DNA of 64,000 bases from a bacterium HR28 (GCA_002898255.1 BEIE01000004.1:124001-188000); one strand, 5' to 3'; shown: positions 1-9,774, counted from the stretch's first letter. Notes: generated by a model from the letters alone, not told the origin. A program made the numbers and translations.

Positions 1-395
1 CACACATCCGTACACTGCTTTTGACGTTCTTCTTCCGATACCTCGAAGGGCTGATCGTGGACGGACACCTGTACATTGCTCAACCACCGCTCTATCGGTT
101 GCAGAGCGGCAAAGAGGTCTATTACGTGTATTCCGACGAGGAGCGCGACGCTATTTTGAATCGTGGTGACGGCAAGACCTGGGACATCCAGCGGTACAAG
201 GGTTTGGGTGAGATGAACCCCGAGCAGCTTTGGGAGACGACAATGGATCCGGCGCGACGGACGCTGCTTCGGGTAACAATTGAGGACGCAGTCAAGGCTG
301 ATGAGACGTTCAACATGCTGATGGGCTCAGCGGTGCCGCCGCGCAAGCGGTTCATCCAAGCCCATGCCCGCGAGGTACGGAACTTGGACATCTAA
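1..395 (+). CDS. gyrB: DNA gyrase subunit B, C-terminal part (truncated by window edge)
   Basis: The open frame enters from the left edge in frame 3 and begins [13 protein letters not shown], so the gene starts outside the window. About 130 residues are present. They cover the end of the Toprim region and the C-terminal tail, with the family motif [17 protein letters not shown] and the ending REVRNLDI, which is characteristic of GyrB rather than of most ParE proteins. With GyrA the protein forms the ATP-driven topoisomerase that introduces negative supercoils. A hairpin directly downstream separates it from the convergent hup gene. Confidence 0.96.
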   Translation, partial: HIRTLLLTFFFRYLEGLIVDGHLYIAQPPLYRLQSGKEVYYVYSDEERDAILNRGDGKTWDIQRYKGLGEMNPEQLWETTMDPARRTLLRVTIEDAVKADETFNMLMGSAVPPRKRFIQAHAREVRNLDI

Positions 396-398
396 AAT

Positions 399-423
399 GC
401 CGAGGCGGAAAACCCGCCTCGGC
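399..423 (-). terminator. Hairpin between convergent gyrB and hup
   Basis: Perfect 10-bp stem, GCCGAGGCGG at 399-408 and its complement at 414-423, with a 5-nt loop. Read on the minus strand it is followed by ATTTTAG, so it fits a terminator for hup. It may also stop gyrB transcripts, although the plus side lacks a U-run. Confidence 0.7.
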
Positions 424-446
424 TGACCAATGGATTCCGAGAACGC

Positions 447-725
447 TCAGCGCCCCGCGACTGCACGCTTGAGCTGTGTTCCTGGGCGAAAGCTTGGGCT
501 TCGCCGGGCCGGAATCTCGATCGGCTCGCTTGTCCGCGGGTTTCGGCCCCGCCGGCGTGCGCGCTCGCTTACGCGGAAAGTTCCAAAGCCGGCAATGCTA
601 ACCTCTTCCCCCTTTGCAAGTGTGTCCTGGATCGTCTGGAAAACAGCGTTCACGATTGGAGCGACCTGGCTCTGCCGAGCGTTGGTTCGCTCTGCCACTG
701 CTCGAATGAGATCGCTCTTACGCAT
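447..725 (-). CDS. hup: HU-family nucleoid DNA-binding protein
   Basis: 92 residues, the usual HU length, beginning MRKSDLIRAVAE. The N-terminal helices are followed by the HU core GEEVSIAGFGTFRV and an arginine-rich arm with RRGRNPRT, which in this family inserts into the DNA minor groove. HU bends and compacts DNA as a dimer. The frame is open 10 codons further upstream, but the ATG at 725 has a strong AAGGGGG ribosome-binding site and matches family starts. It is monocistronic, between its own promoter and the hairpin shared with gyrB. Confidence 0.95.
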   Translation of the reverse strand: MRKSDLIRAVAERTNARQSQVAPIVNAVFQTIQDTLAKGEEVSIAGFGTFRVSERARRRGRNPRTSEPIEIPARRSPSFRPGTQLKRAVAGR

Positions 726-784
726 GGCTCGAACCCCCTTCGTCGGCCTTCCCAATCCCTAGATCTCTTCTCGAGATCACCGTC

Positions 785-812
785 ACTATAGCATGAATCG
801 CGAATTTTGCAA
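785..812 (-). promoter_or_regulatory. Sigma70-type promoter of hup
   Basis: On the minus strand TTGCAA (807-812) and TATAGT (785-790) are separated by 16 bp, about 60 bp upstream of the hup start. The site lies in the short gap just beyond the end of the rRNA methyltransferase gene, so hup can be expressed independently of the infC operon. Confidence 0.7.
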
Positions 813-822
813 GAGGTTGAGG

Positions 823-1638
823 CTACTCGCGGGTAGTGGCTTTGCGCGTTGCCATCCGCCGCTGTCGGGCCGCCTCGAACAACATAACCGATCCAGCAAC
901 TGCTGCGTTGAGAGACTCCAAGCCACCGCGCAACGGAATGGCGACGTGGTGTGTGGCGAGTTGTCTCAGCTGCGGGCTTACTCCGTGTGCTTCGCTGCCG
1001 ATAACGAGAGCAGAGGCACGGGTCCAGTCGAGTTGATCGTAGGCCAGGCTAGCGCGCGGGTCACCGACAACAAGCTGCTCAACGCGATGAATCCAAGCCT
1101 CCTTATCGCCGGCTAATTCCTCAATTGGCAGACGGAAGTGTGACCCCGCGGCGGCCCGGACCACCTTGGCATTGAATGGATCCACCGTTCCCGGCGTCAG
1201 AAAAGCGGCATGTGCTCCGGCGCCGAGCGCGGAACGCAGGAGAGTACCCAAGTTCCCCGGATCTTGCAGTCGGTCGACGACAAGGAGAAGTAACGCTTCG
1301 CGCTCTGGGATACGGATCTCTAGGGAGGGGAATGGAAAAACTGCAATCACTGCCTGCGGCGTGACGGTATCCGCGACATATTGCAGAATCTCGTCGCTCA
1401 CCGCTACGATCGAGATCCCGCGCTTCCTGGCCTCCTCAACAATCTGCTGCTCCTCGGCGCCAGCACGGTGAGGAGAAAAGTAGAGGAGCTTTGGCCAAAA
1501 ACCAGCTGCGATCGCATCCGCGATTGTGCGTGGCCCTTCTACAAGGAAAGCCCGTTCTCTCTCTCGCACGCGGCGCTCACGGAGAGAACGGGCATAAGCC
1601 ACGAGCGGATGTCGACGACTTGTCACCAATCGCGTCAC
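823..1638 (-). CDS. TrmH/SpoU-family RNA 2'-O-methyltransferase
   Basis: 271 residues. The N-terminal third (to about residue 95) resembles the RNA 2'-O-ribose methyltransferase substrate-binding domain, with [10 protein letters not shown]. The SpoU methyltransferase domain follows, with motif 1 [12 protein letters not shown] at about 126-137, motif 2 IGSEAHGVS, and motif 3 [14 protein letters not shown] near the C-terminus. These build the knotted SAM-binding site. The likely substrate is 23S rRNA or tRNA; the exact position cannot be read from the sequence. The start overlaps the rplT stop by 4 nt, making it the last gene of the infC operon. Confidence 0.92.
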   Translation of the reverse strand: MTRLVTSRRHPLVAYARSLRERRVRERERAFLVEGPRTIADAIAAGFWPKLLYFSPHRAGAEEQQIVEEARKRGISIVAVSDEILQYVADTVTPQAVIAVFPFPSLEIRIPEREALLLLVVDRLQDPGNLGTLLRSALGAGAHAAFLTPGTVDPFNAKVVRAAAGSHFRLPIEELAGDKEAWIHRVEQLVVGDPRASLAYDQLDWTRASALVIGSEAHGVSPQLRQLATHHVAIPLRGGLESLNAAVAGSVMLFEAARQRRMATRKATTRE

Positions 1639-1988
1639 AGGGCTTGACGTGCCACCTCAACCAAGCGGCTGAACGCTGCGGGATCGTGGACAGCAAGATC
1701 AGCCAGCATCTTGCGATCGATCTCGACCCCTGCCTGCTTCAGGCCATGCATGAAGTCCCGGTAGGGAAGCCCGTGCTGACGAGCAGCGGCATTGATACGG
1801 ACGATCCAAAGGCGGCGAAAATCCCGCTTGCGGGCACGGCGGTCGCGATACTGGTATCGTAGAGCTTTGAGGACCGCTTCATTCGCATGCCGGTACAGCT
1901 TGCTCCGCCCGAGCTGATATCCTTTCGCTAGCTCCAGAATCTTCTTGTGTCGTCGGTGTTTGGTCACTCCGCGTTTGACGCGAACCAT
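1635..1988 (-). CDS. rplT: 50S ribosomal protein L20
   Basis: 117 residues, the normal L20 length. It begins [24 protein letters not shown] and contains [15 protein letters not shown] and the C-terminal [13 protein letters not shown]20 is an assembly protein of the large subunit. It sits in the conserved order infC-rpmI-rplT and overlaps the downstream methyltransferase gene by 4 nt. In other bacteria this operon is autoregulated by L20; nothing obvious here confirms that. Confidence 0.97.
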   Translation of the reverse strand: MVRVKRGVTKHRRHKKILELAKGYQLGRSKLYRHANEAVLKALRYQYRDRRARKRDFRRLWIVRINAAARQHGLPYRDFMHGLKQAGVEIDRKMLADLAVHDPAAFSRLVEVARQAL

Positions 1989-2016
1989 CGTTCTCCCTCT
2001 CAGGCCTCAGCAGTTG

Positions 2017-2217
2017 TTACCATGCGTACGGCAGGAGCGGTTTTACTCGGTGCACGTCCGAGGGGTGCACCGGTACCATCTTATCGAAGGAGCGGCGGAC
2101 TCGCGGCGCTTTCTTCAGGCGATTGTGATTCCGGGCACTGCGCATCCGCAGGACCTTGCCGGTACCGGTAATCTTGAAGCGTTTTGCTGCAGCCTTTTTC
2201 GTCTTCATCTTGGGCAT
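2017..2217 (-). CDS. rpmI: 50S ribosomal protein L35
   Basis: 66 residues, beginning MPKMKTKKAAAKRFKITGTGKV, the signature of L35, with the family's LRMRSARNHNRLKK segment. It is a small basic protein of the large subunit, located two nucleotides after infC and 28 nt before rplT in the usual operon order. Confidence 0.97.
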   Translation of the reverse strand: MPKMKTKKAAAKRFKITGTGKVLRMRSARNHNRLKKAPRVRRSFDKMVPVHPSDVHRVKPLLPYAW

Positions 2218-2219
2218 GC

Positions 2220-2783
2220 TCAGCTCTCCTGCTCTCGTTCGTCAGCACTTCCTGTCCGCGCCGTCTCACCCCGACCCGGGGCCAGGAACATAACCAGGGT
2301 CCTTCCCTCAAGGTGTGGGGCCTGCTCGACCATCGCTCTTGGGCCCAGGAGCTCGAGCACCTTCTGGAGTACCCGTTCGCCGAGTTCCTGGTAGACGATT
2401 TCCCGACCACGGAACAGTACGGTCACTTTGACTTTTGCGCCATCCGCCAGGAATTGCTGAATTTGGCGGACTTTCGTCTCGAGATCGTGCATGTCGATCC
2501 GGGGCCGTAGCCGGATCTCCTTGACCTCGATCGTCTTCTGGCGCTTCCGTGACTCCCGCTCGCGGCGACTCTCCTCATACCGGTACTTGCCGTAATCCAT
2601 AATGCGGCACACCGGCGGAGTCGCATTCGGCTGAACCTCGACGAGATCCAACCCTCGTTCCCGCGCGAGCCGGAGTGCTTCTTCTGTGCGGAAAATTCCT
2701 AAATGCTGTCCGGTTTCGTCGATCAAGCGGACTTCCGGAACGCGGATCCGCTCGTTCACTCGTAGAGGTCGTGTCGTACTGAT
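2220..2783 (-). CDS. infC: Translation initiation factor IF-3, probable ATC start
   Basis: About 187 residues with both IF-3 domains. The N-terminal part has RVNERIRVPEVRLIDETG and the YGKYRYE linker. The C-terminal part has VKEIRLRPRIDMHDLETK and RGREIVYQELG. IF-3 binds the 30S subunit and proofreads initiation. The start is chosen at an ATC codon (2783-2781) six bases after GGAGG. A GTG at 2798 is in frame but lies inside that ribosome-binding site, so it is less likely. Non-canonical starts are a known hallmark of infC and allow IF-3 to repress itself. The C-terminal tail is acidic and variable. Confidence 0.93.
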   Translation of the reverse strand: MSTTRPLRVNERIRVPEVRLIDETGQHLGIFRTEEALRLARERGLDLVEVQPNATPPVCRIMDYGKYRYEESRRERESRKRQKTIEVKEIRLRPRIDMHDLETKVRQIQQFLADGAKVKVTVLFRGREIVYQELGERVLQKVLELLGPRAMVEQAPHLEGRTLVMFLAPGRGETARTGSADEREQES

Positions 2784-2849
2784 CGTGCCCCTCCTCACCC
2801 AGAGGTTAGAGCCGTTCTCCGCATGACCACGCTCTGCGTGGCATACCCG

Positions 2850-2878
2850 ATGGTAACACGCCTCACCGATTCGGTCAA
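2850..2878 (-). promoter_or_regulatory. Promoter of the infC operon
   Basis: On the minus strand TTGACC (2873-2878) and TACCAT (2850-2855) are spaced 17 bp apart, leaving a leader of roughly 60 nt before the infC ribosome-binding site. The -35 box overlaps the last codons of the upstream DUF2298 gene. Confidence 0.65.
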
Positions 2879-5154
2879 TGAGGTAGCGAAGACGAAGGAC
2901 GGGCGTAAATCACAACGTCACCCTGCACAAAGGCGGGTTGCCAACCGAGCTGTTCTAGAGTATCCGAAAGTCGGTCAGCTTGTGGCGCTCCCAACAGCGC
3001 ACAATTCGCTCCCAAGCCGGACCGCTCTAGCGTCCCGATATACACGTACGTGACATCGTAGTGATCAAGCACCTCCTTAACATGTTCTACCGAGGGGGAT
3101 TCGAAAATTTCCCGAAGCGCTGCCTTACGCTCCTCAAGCGCTACAAGTTGCTCCAAGCTGCCTCGTCTCCACTGGTATTCGTGCCCGTCCCATCCCAGAA
3201 CCGTTGGTCGTCCAGTTGCCATCGACACGCGACTGTGGGGGATCTCCATCGTCATCCCGTAGGAGCAGCCAGGAGCCTCGAGCACAACAGCGTCTGCCGC
3301 GGCGTTTCCTCGCACCCACTGGATGCCAGCAGCTTCGTCAGGATGCGCTTGACGAAGATACTCGAGCCCATCAAGCCCCTGCGCTTGAGCAAAGCCATCT
3401 GTCCATTTCCAGATCGAGAGCGGAGGATACAGCGCACCAGCCAGGAGTGCAAGGACAACGAGGCCAAGCGACACTGGTCTGAGAAATCCCCGGGAGCGCA
3501 AGATGTGCAAGAGAAGAGCAGGCAGTGCTACTGCCTGGAGTGCCCACGCATCAAAGTAGACTTTGAAGACGGTGTTCATGCGATCGCCGAAGACATCGCG
3601 AAGATAGAAAAATTCAACCGCGAGAATGCCACTCCACGCTGCAACCAGAAAAGGCAGAGCCCGTGACCAGTTCTCCGGGGAACTCTCACGTTGCCAGAGT
3701 AGCCACCCGGCCACGAGGAGCGGTATTCCGATGAGAACAAGGGCCGGAGTCTTGCTCGCCAGCGCCAAGATTGCCACGAAACCTGCGATGGCAACGGTAA
3801 TCCCAGCACGCGGACGGTGTGTCGCTGGTAGCCCCAACAGCAGCACACCGACCGCCAGTGCTCCTGGCACCAGCAAAGTGCCGTGCGCGCGAAGCAGCTC
3901 GCCAAAGGAGCTCCTCTCCCACACGACGATACCGACGGTACGGACAAGCCGGCTAAGAAGCGGTATCCGTGCAAGTGTTGGCGGCACATCTTGTGGCAGG
4001 AGACCATAGGAAGGGATGTACGTCACCTGGAACGGGAGCGCAACGACCACAGCGACGCAGCCGAGCAGACCAATATGGAGTGCGGTGCGGGAAACCGTTG
4101 GCCACCAGCGGATCGCTGCGACCAGAACCACTGTCAGTGCCGCCAAAGGGAGCGCCCAGGTGTTCGTGATCCAGAGACAGCCCAGCAATACACCGGCCAG
4201 AACTAGTGCTGCTACGGATCGCGTGCCGGTCGTCACAACGGAGAGGCTTCCGAGGAAAGCGCCAAGCAGCGGTAATGCCAGAAGATGGGGGTGAAGATCA
4301 CCCAAGACAAACGAAAAGGCTGGGAACTCGTTGATTGTCGGACGCGGAGGCCCCGCCCAGGGAAAGCCTGTGTCGACGATCACTCGAGAGGCGTTCCAGC
4401 CCGGACCGGTCCACCACGAGGCAGTAAGAGTGTCGTGGGGATTGCGAAGCAGGGCCCAGGCCGTCTGCCAATTACCGACGCCAACAAGGAGAAAGATTGC
4501 AAGGATCGCTGCTGACCAGCGGAAAGAGCCACCCGATTGGGCAGCTGCGAGATGACCAGCTGCCGCGCAAATGCTCACGATCGCGCTGGCGAACAAGGAG
4601 GCAAGTGCTAGATTAAACGCCACTTCCGGCGCGATGCCCAGGATCTTCGCCAGCCCTGCCATCTCGACATAACCAAAGATGTAGTAATTGACCGGTTTGT
4701 TCGCAAACCAAGGATCCGGAGGGGGAAGGTGTGAGGAAACGATTGTGCTTGACAGAATAGCGAGTTCCATCGGTTTCTCAGTGTAGCGAATGGCTGGATT
4801 AAAGCTGCGGAACACGGCATACCCTGCAAAGGCTCCGGTATGCAGAAGGAGGAACGGCCAACCCCGGCCAGTGCCACGGCCTAGTGCGGCCAACTCACGA
4901 GTCAGGAGTGCGGTACTCCAGCAGCCAACCGCGAGCAGACTGAAGCTAACAAGAAGTGTGGTCGGAGTGAAGGGAAGACGGAGGAGGGTACTAAGCCACC
5001 AAACGGGTAGGGCGATCAGCGCTGGGCCGACTGCCAAAGAAATGCCAATGGCAAGCTTCTCGTCACCGCAAGCACTCCGTATGGCAGGGAAGACAGCAAG
5101 CGCACATGACAGCCAAGCAGCCTGCCAGAGCACTGCCACGGCGATCTCGTTCAT
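2875..5154 (-). CDS. DUF2298 ('YYY') polytopic membrane protein
   Basis: 759 residues with many hydrophobic segments from the N-terminus onward. It has the DUF2298 signatures EKPMEL, DPWFANKPVNYYIFGY, NEFPAFSFVLGDLHPHLLALP and DRMNTVFKVYFDAW. The C-terminal soluble part contains AVVLEAPG and RPTVLGWDGHEYQWR, shared with the C-terminus of its upstream neighbour, so the two are tandem paralogues. This family is known from Chloroflexota and archaea and resembles membrane glycosyltransferases; the substrate is unknown. The ATG has AAGGGGGCGG just ahead of it, overlapping the stop of the 1503-residue gene, so the two are probably co-translated. Confidence 0.85.
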   Translation of the reverse strand: MNEIAVAVLWQAAWLSCALAVFPAIRSACGDEKLAIGISLAVGPALIALPVWWLSTLLRLPFTPTTLLVSFSLLAVGCWSTALLTRELAALGRGTGRGWPFLLLHTGAFAGYAVFRSFNPAIRYTEKPMELAILSSTIVSSHLPPPDPWFANKPVNYYIFGYVEMAGLAKILGIAPEVAFNLALASLFASAIVSICAAAGHLAAAQSGGSFRWSAAILAIFLLVGVGNWQTAWALLRNPHDTLTASWWTGPGWNASRVIVDTGFPWAGPPRPTINEFPAFSFVLGDLHPHLLALPLLGAFLGSLSVVTTGTRSVAALVLAGVLLGCLWITNTWALPLAALTVVLVAAIRWWPTVSRTALHIGLLGCVAVVVALPFQVTYIPSYGLLPQDVPPTLARIPLLSRLVRTVGIVVWERSSFGELLRAHGTLLVPGALAVGVLLLGLPATHRPRAGITVAIAGFVAILALASKTPALVLIGIPLLVAGWLLWQRESSPENWSRALPFLVAAWSGILAVEFFYLRDVFGDRMNTVFKVYFDAWALQAVALPALLLHILRSRGFLRPVSLGLVVLALLAGALYPPLSIWKWTDGFAQAQGLDGLEYLRQAHPDEAAGIQWVRGNAAADAVVLEAPGCSYGMTMEIPHSRVSMATGRPTVLGWDGHEYQWRRGSLEQLVALEERKAALREIFESPSVEHVKEVLDHYDVTYVYIGTLERSGLGANCALLGAPQADRLSDTLEQLGWQPAFVQGDVVIYARPSSSLPH

Positions 5155-5163
5155 CCGCCCCCT

Positions 5164-8100
5164 TCATCCCTTCACCGGTGGGAGCACCTCGTAGATAACT
5201 GTCTCGCCGAAAACAGCCACACGCCTCAGAGTCGACCCTTCGAGAGCTTGGAAGGCTGCGATACCTTCCGGCGAAGCGTACAGCTCATCTGGTTGCGTCG
5301 CACCGGCAAATCCTGGTTGGACGCGCCAACGCTTCTCGACTTGACCGACGATGACATAGCGCACTCCGTACGCGTACAAAAGCTGCCGTTTCCGTTGCAG
5401 GTCTGTGGTCGTGTACAGCTCGCGTACCTCGCGCAGTCTTCGATCGACGGCATCCCCAAGCGGGGAGAGCCCTATGACGCCGTGATCCATCGGTACAATC
5501 GCCGTACGCTGCTGCCGCTCGTGGCGGTCCCAGCCCAGGATAGTAGGAAAACCAGTTGCACTCGAGATCCGGGACCCGTTGCCTCGATAGGGCCCGATCG
5601 ACGCCTCCAAGATCACCGGGTTGCCCCGAGCATGCTCGCGTAGCCACTGGATGACCTGCCAGTCCTCGGTGGTGTCAATTACTTCACCGCGACTGTTCGT
5701 ATAAGTTCCTCCGATCATCCAGGCATATCCGTTGAGGCTGCCAGGAGTTGGGGTCGACGGAAGGCGTAATGCTAATCGTGCAGGAGTTCCGAGAAGCGGG
5801 TAGAGGGCGGCAAGAGAAGCAAGCACCACGAGCGCTCCAACCATGATAGGCCGAGCTGATGGTTGAAAAGCATTCGCCGGTCGTGCCAGAGCCCAGAGAA
5901 ACGCTGCCCAGCCGCTCAATGCGAGCAGTGGCCAGGCCTCGAAGTAGAACTTAAATACTGTGTTCATGCGTTCCCATGGCGATCCATAGAGATCGTCGAC
6001 AACAATGAAGAGTTCCGCCAAAGCGATCACTCCAAGAGCGATAAGCCAAAGAGTTGGAATCGCTACTTCTGGACGCCGTTGGTGCAGGAGAACCCATACA
6101 GCAACCGCACCAGCTGGAGCGAGCATGAGCGCTGCGGTCAGATGTGTCGCGCCGAGCAGTCCGACTGCTGCCCCAGTTGCCACGGCGAAAGCAAGAGCCT
6201 CATGTGTCGAGGTGTCGAAGCGAAGAGAGGACGCGCTGAGTGTCACCGTCACCAGCACGAGTACGAGGAGTGCAGGGAGCCAACGGTCCTCGTTGTAGAG
6301 AAGGACTGAGGAGATACCCCCGCTTCTCATGAGCGTGCCGATTCCGTAGCCTGCTGCGGCAGTCCCCATGGCCGTGATGCCCAGGAACCAGTGCCGTGTG
6401 TTTGGCCAACGGCTGTTCGCCAGGAGTGCCACTATCGACAGCAGGAGGAGCAGACCGAAGTGCATCAGGAATTGCGCGACCGGGCTCCCTACCATGGTTG
6501 GGCGTATGGTGGTTACCGGACTCATGAACCGTTCGTAGAAGGGTTGGAAGGCCAGCCGGGCCAACGTGATCGACACGATCCCTACCGCTAGCGCAAGGAA
6601 AACTCCATGGCGGCCTGGGGATCGGAGGCTAGCATAGGAGAGGATAAGCAGGAGGAGCGCAATGAGTGGAAAATCCCAGCTGTTCGTCACGGCGGCCGTG
6701 CCACCGAGCAATACGGCACAACCGATTCGAAGCCATCGTGTTCCTGCATCTTCCTCCTCACCATGCGCAGCCAGAGCGAGACCAATCACTGCCAGCCAGA
6801 AGGGTAACGCCAGCATGTGCGGATGAAGATCGGCATAGAGGAACGAGAAGTAGGGAAATTCAGTGATGGTGTTGGCAATGGCACGCGAACTCTGCCAAAA
6901 ATCGATGGCCAGCGAGCCACGAGCAAGGATCTGGAAGGCTGGATCGATATTTCCCGAGAAGAGTACCCAACCTACTGCTCCTATGCTGCCAGCCAGAATC
7001 CAGCCACTTGGCGCTACCCGTTTTTGTTCCTCACCCCACGAGGCACGAGCTACGATCCGCCGGGTTAGTTCCATGCCAAGCGATGCGACAACACCGGCTA
7101 CTAGCGCCGCAAAGGTCGCCAGTGTCAGTTGGAAGGCTCGTTCGGGGAGAAGACCGGTCAGCTTCCAGAGCAATGCTGACAAGAAGAAGCCGTAATAGTA
7201 ATAGTTCTGAACTCCGTCGGCGAACCAAGGATCATACGGGGGGAACCAGCGACTCCGGGCTACCGCATTGGCATAGGCAAGCTCCATCGGCTTTTCACCA
7301 CCGAAAAATGGATGCCAAAGATCGGGGTATCGCCAGCGTAACCAGAGGAAGAAAATGAACGTTAGCCAAAACAGGAATTCGTTAAGAATCCAATAGCGTG
7401 CGCTTGCTCGCCAGTCGATCCTGCGGAGCTGTGGCCAGCCGAGAATCCACGACAACACAGCGGCCAGAATGATGACCGGTAATAGCCAGGGAAGCTCGAA
7501 CGGGACAAGACGCCAGCTCGCAGCTAACCACACTGGATAGGCGAGCAGTGCCAGGCCAAGCGGTCGGGCAAGCCCCAAACCCCGGTCGGGCAGCTGTCCC
7601 GCGACACGTGCCGCAAGCGGCAAGCCGGCGAGGCCGGTTACGACCAGGATGACCACCCACCAAAGAAGTGCCAACGCGTCGTGCTGTAGCCAGCGCTCAC
7701 TCCAGCCGACATCACGGGCCACTTCCACGGTGCTTGCCGGTAGACCCAGCAGCTGCTTGTATGCCTCCGGTCGTCCGCGCTGTGGCACATACGGCTGTTG
7801 GAGTGCCCAGGCGAAGAGGGTGCGGAGCTCTTCGATGGTAAGCGTCCGCGTCTTACGGTAGATTCGCACGTGTGGATGATCGTAGACGGTGAAGCTTTCG
7901 TCCGCTGCGTAGTCATCGAGGCTAAGTGGTCCGAGGCGTGACTCCTGTTTTCCCTCATAGACCAGCTCGAAACCGAGTTCGCCCGAAGCGAGCAGCCGGT
8001 AATACTCGCTGATGACCGGATAGCGCCACGGGAGTCGTGGAATGGATCCTGCCAGGCGATCTGACGACAGTACGAGATAGTCGACTTGAGCGAGGGATTC

Positions 8101-9675
8101 TGCAAGATATTGGAGTGCATCCTCTGGCGCACGGTCGTCGTACCAGTTTAACGTGACGAACCGATACTGCTGGTCTGGATGCTGGTCTGGGAATGCCAAT
8201 GGCAGCCGATCATCCCAGTGTTCGACGCCGAGTGTGGCACCGCTTGGAACGTGAGCATAAATCCATTCCGAGGCACTGACTCGCGTGTGCGGTTGCGCGT
8301 AGATGGTGCTAAACGCGAATGCCCATATCCCAGTACCAGCCAAAAGGATGCCAATAAGTACAGCAGCAAACGTTCGGCGAATACGCTGCTGCGCCCACCG
8401 TACCTGCTCGATCAGGTTGCCACTCACGAGAATGGCAAGCGGCCCCACAAGGGGTAGAGAGTAGCGCAAGTACTTCGTCTCTGCAGTCCAGGCGGTGAGT
8501 ATGTAGGCAGCGATCCAGGCGAGCGTCAGTACCCTCACGAGCCTGGCGTCGGAATCACTAGTAGCCACCGCTCCCTGAACAGCGCTCCACGCCCGGATCG
8601 CTTTGCAGATGTTTATGACTTCCTTTAGGACGATGAAGATTGCGAACGTTGCGAATGCTGGCCCAAGACCCCAGCGCCAGAGCTGCACAATGTGGTAGAC
8701 GATCGGCACGGTGTCAACGTATTGCCGGGTGTACGGAACATCGAGCTCTCCGCGAGCAATCTGCCATTCGCGCAGGATGTCTTGGAGTGTTGACCTCGGG
8801 TCGAGGACGGTGTATGGCTCGAATACCGCAAAGGCAATGATCGCTGCCACTGCGACGGTGCCCCAGGGAGCTCTGAAGAGCACGGCGCGAAAGAGTGTGC
8901 TCATGCGCCACGGCTTTGGAACATGCCTCGCTGCGCTCCACACGAGGGCAACTGCTATTGGAACTGCCAGCGGCCACATGCTCGCTTTGCAGGCGAGTGC
9001 GGCTGCGTACGCGACTCCGGTGGCGATACCCCAACCGCGAGTTCCGGTGCGTGCGAGTTGGAGAGCGGCCCATAGCGTGATCGTGCTAAACGTCGATGCC
9101 CACGGGTCGACGACGAAGAAATGCGCCTGTTGGATAGCGATCACGCTCATCGCGAGGAGGGCACCAGTTGTAAGAGCGGCGCCCGTTCCGAATGCACGCC
9201 GCGCGATCGCCATGGCGAAGAGGATGCCGATCAGATCGACCAAGGCGCTAGACAGGCGTCCCCGAAAGGCGAGCGTGCGATACGGATCGAGACTTCCGAG
9301 GGATAACAGACCAAGCAACGAACGAACGCGATCCACTAGCCAACTTGTCGCCTCCAGCGTATAAAGCGGCAGCGCCCCATACGCAAACGCTTGTGGACGA
9401 CCATCGGCCCCCGCCGATCGTGGGTTCCATGGGCTCCCCGTGGGATCAAGAAGCTCGGAGAACTCCCTCGGGGTGTGGATGCGGTCGACTGCGACCATCA
9501 GCTGGAAACGCTCATCGGGATGCAAGAGATGCCATTGATCCCAACTAATCCCATAGAGGCGAAGGGTAAGAGCGAGGACGATGACCGCGATGAACCCCGC
9601 GGCTTGGAGCACCGCCAGTCTGCGCCTCTTCTGTCCTACCGTTTGAGGAGTGGTGACCGTCAGCTGTTGAGCCAT
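5164..9675 (-). CDS. Fusion of GT39-like glycosyltransferase and DUF2298 membrane protein
   Basis: 1503 residues, very large. The N-terminal half (about 1-650) resembles the protein-mannosyltransferase/ArnT superfamily: a first membrane helix, then an acidic first loop LLHPDERFQL where such enzymes carry the catalytic acid, then further membrane helices and a soluble domain. The second half (about 660-1503) is a complete DUF2298 protein with EKPMELAYANA, DPWFADGVQNYYYYGF, ITEFPYFSFLYADLHPHM and ERMNTVFKFYFEAW. Its end shares VILEAS and PTILGWDRHERQ with the smaller neighbour. A role in lipid-linked sugar transfer to cell-surface material is inferred only. No break or frameshift is seen. Confidence 0.83.
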   Translation of the reverse strand: MAQQLTVTTPQTVGQKRRRLAVLQAAGFIAVIVLALTLRLYGISWDQWHLLHPDERFQLMVAVDRIHTPREFSELLDPTGSPWNPRSAGADGRPQAFAYGALPLYTLEATSWLVDRVRSLLGLLSLGSLDPYRTLAFRGRLSSALVDLIGILFAMAIARRAFGTGAALTTGALLAMSVIAIQQAHFFVVDPWASTFSTITLWAALQLARTGTRGWGIATGVAYAAALACKASMWPLAVPIAVALVWSAARHVPKPWRMSTLFRAVLFRAPWGTVAVAAIIAFAVFEPYTVLDPRSTLQDILREWQIARGELDVPYTRQYVDTVPIVYHIVQLWRWGLGPAFATFAIFIVLKEVINICKAIRAWSAVQGAVATSDSDARLVRVLTLAWIAAYILTAWTAETKYLRYSLPLVGPLAILVSGNLIEQVRWAQQRIRRTFAAVLIGILLAGTGIWAFAFSTIYAQPHTRVSASEWIYAHVPSGATLGVEHWDDRLPLAFPDQHPDQQYRFVTLNWYDDRAPEDALQYLAESLAQVDYLVLSSDRLAGSIPRLPWRYPVISEYYRLLASGELGFELVYEGKQESRLGPLSLDDYAADESFTVYDHPHVRIYRKTRTLTIEELRTLFAWALQQPYVPQRGRPEAYKQLLGLPASTVEVARDVGWSERWLQHDALALLWWVVILVVTGLAGLPLAARVAGQLPDRGLGLARPLGLALLAYPVWLAASWRLVPFELPWLLPVIILAAVLSWILGWPQLRRIDWRASARYWILNEFLFWLTFIFFLWLRWRYPDLWHPFFGGEKPMELAYANAVARSRWFPPYDPWFADGVQNYYYYGFFLSALLWKLTGLLPERAFQLTLATFAALVAGVVASLGMELTRRIVARASWGEEQKRVAPSGWILAGSIGAVGWVLFSGNIDPAFQILARGSLAIDFWQSSRAIANTITEFPYFSFLYADLHPHMLALPFWLAVIGLALAAHGEEEDAGTRWLRIGCAVLLGGTAAVTNSWDFPLIALLLLILSYASLRSPGRHGVFLALAVGIVSITLARLAFQPFYERFMSPVTTIRPTMVGSPVAQFLMHFGLLLLLSIVALLANSRWPNTRHWFLGITAMGTAAAGYGIGTLMRSGGISSVLLYNEDRWLPALLVLVLVTVTLSASSLRFDTSTHEALAFAVATGAAVGLLGATHLTAALMLAPAGAVAVWVLLHQRRPEVAIPTLWLIALGVIALAELFIVVDDLYGSPWERMNTVFKFYFEAWPLLALSGWAAFLWALARPANAFQPSARPIMVGALVVLASLAALYPLLGTPARLALRLPSTPTPGSLNGYAWMIGGTYTNSRGEVIDTTEDWQVIQWLREHARGNPVILEASIGPYRGNGSRISSATGFPTILGWDRHERQQRTAIVPMDHGVIGLSPLGDAVDRRLREVRELYTTTDLQRKRQLLYAYGVRYVIVGQVEKRWRVQPGFAGATQPDELYASPEGIAAFQALEGSTLRRVAVFGETVIYEVLPPVKG

Positions 9676-9774
9676 CGCTCCCGCTCCTGACCGGGCAATG
9701 ATGCCCGAGCACGGCCGGTCATGGTAGGGTTCGATGTGAGGAGTGTCGACCGATCAATCGGAGCGCTACACGAC

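Noticed and set aside
8711-9364. 217-residue plus-strand frame inside the DUF2298 fusion gene
   Set aside because: It is an antisense shadow of the real gene, with Ser/Arg/Thr-rich composition and no domain.
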